This document shows, piece after piece, positions 44,801 through 51,327 of a DNA stretch of 64,000 nt. The stretch is from NCBI GenBank assembly GCA_026417735.1, contig JAOACR010000020.1, positions 62,001-126,000 on the forward strand, given 5' to 3'. This stretch comes from Kiritimatiellia bacterium. GTDB taxonomy: Bacteria > Verrucomicrobiota > Kiritimatiellia > PWTM01. Numbering within the stretch: position 1 is the first letter of the stretch; each line of letters starts with the position of its first letter. The position numbers and the translations under genes are program-made. The notes below the pieces were generated by a model. It was not told the DNA's origin, made no database searches, and saw only the letters and a list, made by a program, of their open reading frames with translations.

Positions 44801-45334
44801 CCGCTGCCGCCGGGCGAGACCGGCCTGCTGCTGGTTCGCGGCCCGAACGTCATGACCGGCTACCTCGGCCGGCCCGATCTCACCGCGGAAGTATTGCGCG
44901 ACGGCTGGTACGTGACCGGGGACATCGCCTCCCTCGACGAGGACGGATTCCTGTACATCGTGGACCGCCTTGCCCGCTTCAGCAAAATCGGCGGCGAGAT
45001 GGTCCCGCACATGGTGGTCGAAGAAGCGCTCCAGCGCGCGTTAGGGGAACCGGCCGAGATCGCAGTGGCAGTGACCGCGGTGCCGGACGAACGCCGGGGG
45101 GAGCGCCTGGTGGTGCTCTACACCGATGCGGCCGGCGATCCAAGCCGGCTGCATGCCAGCCTCGAAGCCGCGAATCTTCCCAATCTCTGGAAGCCCGCAT
45201 TGACCGACTACCTGCGGGTCGAGCGGATCCCGGTCACAGCGACCGGCAAGCTCGACGTCCGACAGCTGCGCCGGCTCGCGGAGAAGTTGGCGACGAGCGA
45301 GGCGTCACGCCCTATCAGCGGTCTTGGCGCCTGA
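41858..45334 (+). CDS. LplT-acyltransferase-acyl-ACP/AMP ligase fusion (Aas-like)
   Basis: The 1158-residue protein combines three units. About 1-415 is an MFS lysophospholipid transporter-like domain (FHWLNATQFLGALNDNLFKL then LVTFA, and LISKRNILV-like DRISKRNILVGAK). About 430-620 is a PlsC-type acyltransferase with ANHVSYLDALHML (H-x4-D), FAEGALTRSG and RGSQHPVIPVYLGGTWGS. About 640-1150 is an adenylate-forming ligase with TIIFSSGTTGEPKGVVLSHH, EGYGTTELSPVVALS, RGPNVMTGYLG and YVTGDIASLDEDGFLYIVDR. It would import lysophospholipids and reacylate them using fatty acids in one polypeptide. The ATG at 41858 has GAAGG; an upstream TTG exists. Confidence 0.92.
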   Translation: MTPTGQRAGICNGGAPSPTAGDLRLPRSFHWLNATQFLGALNDNLFKLLVTFAVIRLLGESASELAAGLGGLLFALPFLLFTPAAGVLADRISKRNILVGAKALEVAVMLAGAFALAQQSAPMLFGVLFLMSAQSALFGPAKYGIIPEIAGRERLSRANSQIVMATYLAIIIGTFVAPGSVRLLGNRVAPAGWICVAVAVAGLLTSFGIEPTPAAGVRRRPSWLFWSDVIRPLRSVREDRYLLLAIAGLAYFSMVGAYLQLNLIPYGIRHLGWSEVDSGFLFVGAAVGIGLGAGLAGWWSGRNVEFGVVPLGAALLAASAIAIGTTARPAVAAVSAVTAGIGAGLFVVPLEAFVQMRCPRDRLGGVLAANNFLSWIGVLAGSGLLLAMHRWAGLPVARGFQAVGALTLLLTAVTLAVLPDFLARFAAVVVTRTVYRVRALGLENLPIEGGALLVANHVSYLDALHMLACQQRRIRFLMHRPIYEQHPLRPIFRLMGCIPIAPDDPPRRLVAALREAREALDRGFLVCVFAEGALTRSGFMTAFRPGFERIVRGSQHPVIPVYLGGTWGSVFSRYRPRDHARVPVRFPRQVTVVFGRPMSPDSTAAEVRAAVQELSVVYFNDLKPRRRPLGHAWVRAARRNWRRIVMTDTLGRRLTGGRALIASIALARQLAPRVRGHPAVGVLLPPSVGGALANLALALLRVPSVNLNFTVSAEAFRSAIRQAGVRTVVTSRAFLEKIRLPAELPGPAYLEDLLAELTPLRRLAAAALALAAPAVWLGRARKFEADTPATIIFSSGTTGEPKGVVLSHHNLLSNVEGLMLAFRARRDEALAATLPLFHSFGYTCGVWFPLLAGITAHYHPNPLDSARIAQMIREERCTALFATPTFLLGYLRRAQPEDLRTLRWLITGAEKLRAHVADAFEQRFGIRPLEGYGTTELSPVVALSVPHVRDGDLVETGWKSGSVGRPIPGVALRIVDPTTGAPLPPGETGLLLVRGPNVMTGYLGRPDLTAEVLRDGWYVTGDIASLDEDGFLYIVDRLARFSKIGGEMVPHMVVEEALQRALGEPAEIAVAVTAVPDERRGERLVVLYTDAAGDPSRLHASLEAANLPNLWKPALTDYLRVERIPVTATGKLDVRQLRRLAEKLATSEASRPISGLGA

Positions 45335-45394
45335 GCGGCGACCGAGTTGGCCACCAACGCTGCACTGGCTACGATTGGCAAGGGAATTGCCGTC

Positions 45395-45958
45395 ATGAAA
45401 CGTCTGGCACTCTGGATCGCCCGCAGCGCAACAGTCGGAGCGCTGCAAGCGTGTGCAGCGGACGCCCTCCCACCGCGCGAGTTCGAAGTGAAGCTCGACG
45501 GCGAACCGGTCTCCGGCAAACAGGTGGTCACGGTGCGGTTCACCCCCATGCAAAGTCGCACCTACGACATGCTGACCTTCGAGTGCGTGCTGCGCCAGGA
45601 GTACATGCAGACCGACTCGGCGGGGCGCACCCGCCGGCGGGTGGTCGAGCCGGCCGTCTTCACTCACCGCGAACGGGGGGTCAAGTTCGTCGAGGCGCTC
45701 GACAAACACATCAGTTTCTGGGTGCCCATTTCAGTCGAAAGACTCCGAGAAGCTTTCGGAGAAACCCTGTTTGTGGCCAGCGCGCCCGTCACCATCCACA
45801 AGGTCGTGATCCGCGCATACCATAACGGCGACGTCGTGTGGACCGTCGAGAGTCCACCCGGTGCCGGCCCGAAGACCGCCCCGGCAGACGCAGCCGGCAG
45901 CGGTCCGAAGCGCGATAAGTACGGCCTGCCGGAGTTCCGGGGAGGCCGGCGGCCATGA
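45395..45958 (+). CDS. Secreted hypothetical protein
   Basis: The 187-residue protein has a signal peptide (MKRLALWIARSATVGALQAC, possibly a lipobox-like C near ADALP) behind AAGGGAATTGCC. The body is a beta-rich domain without recognised motifs: FEVKLDGEPVSGKQVVTVRF, ISFWVPISVERLREAF, VVIRAYHNGDVVWTVESPPG. It ends in a Gly/Pro-rich tail. Its stop overlaps the following gene (ATGATG), so it forms the first gene of a three-gene envelope operon with the PEGA and porin genes. No family is recognised. Confidence 0.72.
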   Translation: MKRLALWIARSATVGALQACAADALPPREFEVKLDGEPVSGKQVVTVRFTPMQSRTYDMLTFECVLRQEYMQTDSAGRTRRRVVEPAVFTHRERGVKFVEALDKHISFWVPISVERLREAFGETLFVASAPVTIHKVVIRAYHNGDVVWTVESPPGAGPKTAPADAAGSGPKRDKYGLPEFRGGRRP

Positions 45959-47568
45959 TGCGCGCAGTCGCGATCTGGCTGGGGCTGGTCATTGCCGCCT
46001 ACGGCGCAACAAGCGTGGACCAAGCGCTATACGGCCCGGAGATGATGGCACTGCGAGCAGCCATCTCGAACGAGCTCGCGGCCGCGGAGTCGCGCACGCG
46101 TGAAGGGCGGGCCCAGGTGCTTCGACAGGCGCTTGCGGACTGGGAGACTGAGCTGGCGGAACGCAGACGCACCCGGAACATCCGCGGCATTGCCGTCGCG
46201 GAGGACGCTCGTATGGCACTGCAACGAATGCTCGAGGAACTCGAGAAGACCGGGCGCGTCGAATGGCCCTCTTCGCTGCGCCGCGAGCTCACTGAGCCGT
46301 TCCAGCGCCTCCGCGACCGTATGGAAGGGGCAGAGCGGACCGGGGCCGACCTCGTGGCGGCAGCGGAGCGAGCAGCGCTGGAACGGTTCCGAACGGCGGC
46401 GTCGCGGGTCGGCGTCTCGCTCCCACAGGAGCCGGACGCGCTCCGCGCGCGCTTTCACGCATGGCTGCGCGAGCCGCCGCCCTCTCCTCCAGCCGCAGCG
46501 CCCGGAACTGCGCCGGTCGCCCGCTCCGAGGCCGAGCCGCCAATCGCCGCGGCTCCGAGACGGACCGAGCCACCAGAGTTCTTCGCGCAATCCCGTCCGG
46601 GCGCCGACTGGATCGATGTGGGGATCTGGCGAGCAGAGTCGCGGGGCCCCGATGTCTATGAAATCACGGTCTTTGGCCCGGCAGGTGAGCGACGGGGCGA
46701 AAAGAGCAATCCCGTTCTGGGCCGTACGACTGCGTGGTCGTGGCGCCAAAATCGCGAGGTGATGCCCGGCGCTTATTCTTGGCGGCTGCGCCGCCTGGGT
46801 ACGGCGGACGTGGTCGACGTCATCGAATGGCCCTCGCCGTCGAACGACGGCCGGCTCATCTTCCGCACGCGCATGCCCTCCCGCTTGCCCGCAGAGACCG
46901 CGTTCGAGGTCCAGTACTCCACCTCCAGGCTCGTCTCAGTCGACATCCGAACCGACCCTCCTGGCGCACTGATCGAAATCAACGGTCAACCTCACCGCGA
47001 AGGACTTCGGGAAGTGCGTACGCCCGCCACGGTCCATGTGGTGCCCGGTACCATTTCCATGAAGCTGTCGCTGGACGGCTACCAGGACGCCGTCGCACCG
47101 GCGCTGCGCGTGGACTCAAACCGAACGATCACGGTAAAACTCGCTCCGCTGAAGGACCTGCCCGGCCGTACGGTCACCGTGGATGCGCAAAGCGTCTGGA
47201 CGGATTCCGGCATCGCGGTGCGCCGTGGCGACCGTGTCCGTCTTTCCATTGAAGGCGAATGGAGCTGCGGAGCACGGGGCGAGATGACCGGTCCGCAAGG
47301 GTACGATCCGCGCGATCTGCGCTTCAGCCACTATTACCTTGCCGGCTCGGGCGCCCCCAAACAGTTGGAGTCGGCACCCTATGGCGCACTGCTGGTGCGG
47401 ATTGGAACGAACAGCCCGATGGCGGTCGCCGGCAGTCGGGGGTTCGTCGCATCCGCCGAAGGCCCCCTGCTCTTCGACATCAACGAGTCGACCGACCCTT
47501 CGCACCGCCGCAACAACCGGGGTGCACTGAAGCTGAAGATCAGCGTGCAGCCCGGCGGCGCCCCGTGA
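45955..47568 (+). CDS. Secreted protein with coiled coil, PEGA domain and PA-IL (LecA)-like C-terminal domain
   Basis: The 537-residue protein has a hydrophobic N-terminus (MRAVAIWLGLVIAAYGATSV) and a Glu/Arg-rich helical stretch of about 140 residues suggesting a coiled coil. A Pro/Ala-rich linker follows. A PEGA-like beta domain has VDIRTDPPGALIEINGQPHR and VVPGTISMKLSLDGYQDA at about 330-385. From about 405 to the end, VDAQSVWTDSGIAVRRGDRV, YGALLVRIGTNSPMAVAGSR and GPLLFDINESTDPSHRRNNR follow the PA-IL galactose-binding lectin-like fold pattern. An envelope sugar- or peptidoglycan-related role is inferred. It overlaps both neighbours. Confidence 0.75.
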   Translation: MMRAVAIWLGLVIAAYGATSVDQALYGPEMMALRAAISNELAAAESRTREGRAQVLRQALADWETELAERRRTRNIRGIAVAEDARMALQRMLEELEKTGRVEWPSSLRRELTEPFQRLRDRMEGAERTGADLVAAAERAALERFRTAASRVGVSLPQEPDALRARFHAWLREPPPSPPAAAPGTAPVARSEAEPPIAAAPRRTEPPEFFAQSRPGADWIDVGIWRAESRGPDVYEITVFGPAGERRGEKSNPVLGRTTAWSWRQNREVMPGAYSWRLRRLGTADVVDVIEWPSPSNDGRLIFRTRMPSRLPAETAFEVQYSTSRLVSVDIRTDPPGALIEINGQPHREGLREVRTPATVHVVPGTISMKLSLDGYQDAVAPALRVDSNRTITVKLAPLKDLPGRTVTVDAQSVWTDSGIAVRRGDRVRLSIEGEWSCGARGEMTGPQGYDPRDLRFSHYYLAGSGAPKQLESAPYGALLVRIGTNSPMAVAGSRGFVASAEGPLLFDINESTDPSHRRNNRGALKLKISVQPGGAP

Positions 47569-48656
47569 GCCGCGCGCCCCCCCTCGCGTTGCGGATTGCG
47601 GCTCTGGCACTCCCATGGTGGGCCACAGCCGATGCACGGTCTGCGACACCGTGGCGCTTGAGCGGCGATTCGCGGTTACGGATGGAGTGGCGCGAAACGA
47701 AGGTCGGAGATTCCACGGTTCGATGGCGGCTCCGACTTCGAGAAGAGTTCCAGCTCGAAACCGAGGAGGGCTGGACGCTCGCGCTCGGACTGGCCACCGG
47801 CCGGCGGGGCGATCCCCGCGATCCAGACTGGCTCTTCGGCGACCGCGATGGGCAACTGCTGATCCGTCCCTCTCCCGCCTGGGTTCGATGGCGTCCGCAA
47901 CGCCGAGATATGCCCTCGCTCACCGCAGGGCGTATGCCGATGCCGCTGCTGAGGGTGAACGATCTGATTTTCGACGGAGACTGGCACCCCCTCGGCGCGT
48001 CCCTTGAGAGTCAGCTCGGTGAAGCGACGAGTCTCTTACGGTCGCACGCCGGCACGTTTTGGCTGGCGGATATGGGCGCGCCGTCGTGGAGGTTGCACAC
48101 CGGACAAATCGCGTGGGACCGCGCACCATCGCGCGACTGGCGCACACTGGTCGGCGCCTCGGTGGTTTGGCATGTGGACGCGGAGGAGCGCTCTCCGCCC
48201 ATCGCTCCGCCGCACGCGGTCGGGAACACCCTCCGCTCCGACCTGCCTGGCGATCCCTCGCGCTTGGCAACAGACTTTCACCTGATCGAGGGCTTTGCGT
48301 TGGTCACATGGGATCCATGGTTGCCGGTTTCGATGTGCGCGCAGGGGGTGGTGAACACCGCCGCATCGGCCGAGCGAACGGGTTGGCTCATTGGAGTCTC
48401 CGCGGGTGCCGCGCGGGCGGTCCGCGGCGTTGAGGCGGGATGGTCCTACAGGGAGCTGCGCGCCGACGCGGTGCCGGCGAGCCTCGCGGACTCGGACTTC
48501 GGCGGCACCGCTCTGCACGCGCACCGCATTCACATTCGATGGCAGCCCCTCAGAAATTTGTGGTTGACGCTGGCCTGGCGGTCCACCCGTCCCCTCTCAA
48601 GTCGCGGCCCACCGCCAACCGAGCTCTGGCAGGCCGACCTGCTTCTCCGATTTTGA
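47565..48656 (+). CDS. Putative outer-membrane porin
   Basis: The 363-residue protein starts with GTG overlapping the PEGA-gene stop. It has a signal peptide (SRAPPLALRIAALALPWWAT) and beta-strand-rich repeats ending in aromatic residues: WRLSGDSRLRMEWRETKVGD, VRWRLRLREEFQLETEEG, LPSLTAGRMP-like PSLTAGRMPMPLL, NDLIFDGDWHPLGASLESQL, FHLIEGFALVTWDPWLPVSM. It ends in a terminal ELWQADLLLRF whose last Phe is typical of outer-membrane beta barrels. This resembles the putative-porin group found in Lentisphaera/Kiritimatiella-like genomes. The neighbouring PEGA protein may bind it. Confidence 0.72.
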   Translation: MSRAPPLALRIAALALPWWATADARSATPWRLSGDSRLRMEWRETKVGDSTVRWRLRLREEFQLETEEGWTLALGLATGRRGDPRDPDWLFGDRDGQLLIRPSPAWVRWRPQRRDMPSLTAGRMPMPLLRVNDLIFDGDWHPLGASLESQLGEATSLLRSHAGTFWLADMGAPSWRLHTGQIAWDRAPSRDWRTLVGASVVWHVDAEERSPPIAPPHAVGNTLRSDLPGDPSRLATDFHLIEGFALVTWDPWLPVSMCAQGVVNTAASAERTGWLIGVSAGAARAVRGVEAGWSYRELRADAVPASLADSDFGGTALHAHRIHIRWQPLRNLWLTLAWRSTRPLSSRGPPPTELWQADLLLRF

Positions 48657-49329
48657 GCTCGCGCGTCCGCAAAGACTTCGCCTCGATCTCTGACAGCCCC
48701 TTTGTTCTCAGGACCACATCAATCTGGCGGCGAAGCTCGGCCGAAAACATTGAAGAGGCCGGCTGTCCGGCAGAATTCTCGCAGCCGATGAGTCCCACGA
48801 TCCCCGACGTAGCATCTGCGCCCCAAGGTGATGCAGCCCCTAGGATGCAGTTGCCGTTCTGGCTGTCTTTGCCAGATGCCCGTGATGAGCTTGTGACGGC
48901 CCTTGAGAATTCCTGCGGTTCAGAGGTCCGATGCGGCAGCTCTCTACCCTCCCGAAGCCCCCCTTGTGCGTATGCATGCGGCGGCCGATCAAAACGCGTC
49001 CAGAGGGCAAACAATGCCTCCGACGGACGCCCGCGAGAGCGTGGCGGGCGGTGGGCGACTGACCGACGTGAGAAGGCGTGCCGCCACCAGGGTGCCGACC
49101 ACTCGCGCAACGGCTGAACCGGCGAGAACCGGTCTCGTCTACCCAGCCTTCTGCCGACCGTCGAGGAATGCGTCATCGCGAATCACACCTGAGCGCGATG
49201 ACGCTTCGCCCATGTGCACACGATGCTCGGCTCTGACGGTACCCAAAAGCAGACTGGAGAAAACCCCGGTCAGGGCGTCCCGATTAGCCAATCCAACCGG
49301 AAACTTTGACGTCTTAAAGAAAACTCGTT
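48657..49329. other. Intergenic region, no intact gene recognised
   Basis: Between the porin and the beta-helix gene there are 673 bases. A minus-strand frame from about 49176 to 48660 is open and reads QNGNCILGAASPWGADATSG and FSAELRRQIDVVLRTKGLSE. It has no start with a ribosome-binding site and no recognised domain, so it is not called. Base composition is lower in GC than the neighbours. No hairpin with a T-tract was found. Confidence 0.4.
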
Positions 49330-51327
49330 TCACGGCTCCCTTTTCCCGTCGGCACCGCCGCCCACCGCCGACCCCCACGGCGTCGTCAGTGGTGCGGCTT
49401 CGCCCGACCGCGGGGGATAAGCGACCAGTAGTGGTACCATGGCCCCTTGGCCGCGGCCATAGGCCTGCCCCTTCAGCATCCGCCGTTCCTCGCCATTCCG
49501 GCGCTCCACCAGAATATCGAACGGAGCGTTTCGGCGAGTGACCCATTCGCCGACCGTCGCGGAAAGCCGTCCTCCACTTTCGACGATAAACATCTGCTTC
49601 GGCGAGATGTCCGCCTTGTTTGCATAGATCAAGCCACCGAGGATTTCGAGGCTGCCACCGTTGCGCACCCGCCCGATTGTGGGGTCGTTTTCTGTTTTCA
49701 GCCCCAAGATCCACAGTGTGCCGCCGTCCACGTCCAGCCGCGGTTCCTCCCAGCCCTCGGGGTTGACCTGGCGACCAAAGACGCGCGTTCCGGCAGCAAC
49801 CTTGATGCTCTTCGCCCGCACGTCGTGCAGAAAGGTGTCGCCTGCGCCTGGATAGGTTTCGACCTCATAAAACGACATGTGACGAATCACCAACCGGCGC
49901 GCTGATCGCTGCTCGAAACGCGGCGCGGTGTACCACGAGTTGAATCGCTCGATCACAACGACGGGGGCCGCGCCGTCTTCCATGATGAACAGAGGCACTG
50001 AAGTCTCTTCCTGAAACATCGTGCGCTGATTGTTGTGCGCGACGACTGCACCCAAATTCGCCTCGCAGCCGATGAGGCGCCGGAGGTTGCCGCGCAGCCG
50101 GATGGTGCCGTGGACCGCATAGTCAGCCAGACCAGGCTTGTGCGGAAAATAGATGGTGGTCGCCCCCGAATCGATCGCCCGCTGCAGCGCGGGTGCCCAG
50201 TTCTCGCGTTCAAACTTCTTCCCGTCCCCAACGCGTCTGAACGTAACTTTCTCAGGGGGGCCAAAGTCGGTGACGCTGACCCAGCGATCTGCTGGGTCCC
50301 ACGGAACATCGGGGGTCTCCTCGGCCGGCAGCCGCAGCGAACGCGCAGGCGAGGGAAACAGCGAGAGCGGCTCATGCGTGACGAACTCCTCCACGCTGTC
50401 CTTCGCCACACCGCGGCCGTGGCCACTGGCGTTATCGAGAAGTCGTTCATAACCAGGCGCGCGCACATCTCGCAAAAACATCGCGGCGAACTGCTCGTTG
50501 ATGAGCGCCGCCCCTCTCGTGCCGGGCAAACCCACAAGCTCGCTTTCGATCAGCGTCACTAGACCCGGGCCGCTCAAGTTCACAATCGCAGGTACGGCGT
50601 TCCGGCTTGTGAGTCTCCGAAAGCTAATGATCTGACCCGCGTTACGAATACCGGCCACCCGCTGCCCTTCCAACCGAATGTGCTCAAAGGTGACACTGTC
50701 CACCGGATGCTGCGTGAAGATGCCGACATCGAAGCCACGGATGGTCACGTGTTCGATAAGGCACGGCCCCTGTTCGTTGGTATACCCGAGATCGAGGCCG
50801 ATGACGCCGCGTCCTTCCGGATCGCCGGAGCGGATTGTGACGCGGTGCATCCCGCCCTGGTTGTTCGCAATGAAACGCACGCCGATGGCACCGGGGTTGC
50901 CGCGGCCCGTGTCGAGAGTGAGATTACGCAGACCGTTGCGAAAGCGCTGAGCCGGCGCCTTCCCCGTCCAGATCATGGACTGCGGATTGTTGGGATCTCG
51001 GAATCCAGGGCAGTTGTCAGCCAGTTGGAGAATAGTGCCCTCTTCGCTTTGGCCCTGAAGCACCTGCCGTTTTTTTCCGCGGCCCCAAACAAGCATCTGC
51101 GAAATGATGTAGCGTCCGTTGGGGACATAGATGAGATGGTTTTCCGGCTCCTCCCGCAGCGCCCGTTGGAAAGCCTCCGTGTCATCCGTGACACCGTCGC
51201 CCTTCGCACCGTAATCGCGCACGTTGGCCACTCTCGCACCCGGCGGAAAAACGATTTCCTCGGAACGCGGAGAGTCAGCCAGCGCTACCCACAACGCTAC
51301 GGCGAAACCTAACATGAACCTCCGCAT
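49330..51327 (-). CDS. Secreted parallel beta-helix protein, pectate lyase 3-like
   Basis: The 665-residue protein has a signal peptide (MRRFMLGFAVALWVALADSP) behind GGGAGAATAAAC. It has the pectate-lyase-3 opening VANVRDYGAKGDGVTDDTEA with FQRALREEPENHLIYVPNGR (about 25-85). Further beta-helix coils follow (IGVRFIANNQGGMHRVTIRS, IEHVTIRGFDVGIFTQHPVD). A second half opens with VSVTDFGPPEKVTFRRVGDG and ALQRAIDSGATTIYFPHKPG, that is, a repeat of the same start motif. The domain duplication with two DYG/DFG starts resembles exo-1,3-glucanase and tailspike-like enzymes. Substrate unknown. Confidence 0.83.
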   Translation of the reverse strand: MRRFMLGFAVALWVALADSPRSEEIVFPPGARVANVRDYGAKGDGVTDDTEAFQRALREEPENHLIYVPNGRYIISQMLVWGRGKKRQVLQGQSEEGTILQLADNCPGFRDPNNPQSMIWTGKAPAQRFRNGLRNLTLDTGRGNPGAIGVRFIANNQGGMHRVTIRSGDPEGRGVIGLDLGYTNEQGPCLIEHVTIRGFDVGIFTQHPVDSVTFEHIRLEGQRVAGIRNAGQIISFRRLTSRNAVPAIVNLSGPGLVTLIESELVGLPGTRGAALINEQFAAMFLRDVRAPGYERLLDNASGHGRGVAKDSVEEFVTHEPLSLFPSPARSLRLPAEETPDVPWDPADRWVSVTDFGPPEKVTFRRVGDGKKFERENWAPALQRAIDSGATTIYFPHKPGLADYAVHGTIRLRGNLRRLIGCEANLGAVVAHNNQRTMFQEETSVPLFIMEDGAAPVVVIERFNSWYTAPRFEQRSARRLVIRHMSFYEVETYPGAGDTFLHDVRAKSIKVAAGTRVFGRQVNPEGWEEPRLDVDGGTLWILGLKTENDPTIGRVRNGGSLEILGGLIYANKADISPKQMFIVESGGRLSATVGEWVTRRNAPFDILVERRNGEERRMLKGQAYGRGQGAMVPLLVAYPPRSGEAAPLTTPWGSAVGGGADGKREP

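Noticed and set aside
45364-45394. Earlier in-frame ATG (45347) for the first gene of the envelope operon
   Set aside because: It would add sixteen residues before a normal signal peptide and lacks a better ribosome-binding site than the ATG at 45395.
48660-49176. Minus-strand open frame downstream of the porin
   Set aside because: It has no credible start or ribosome-binding site and no recognised domain; noted under the intergenic region only.
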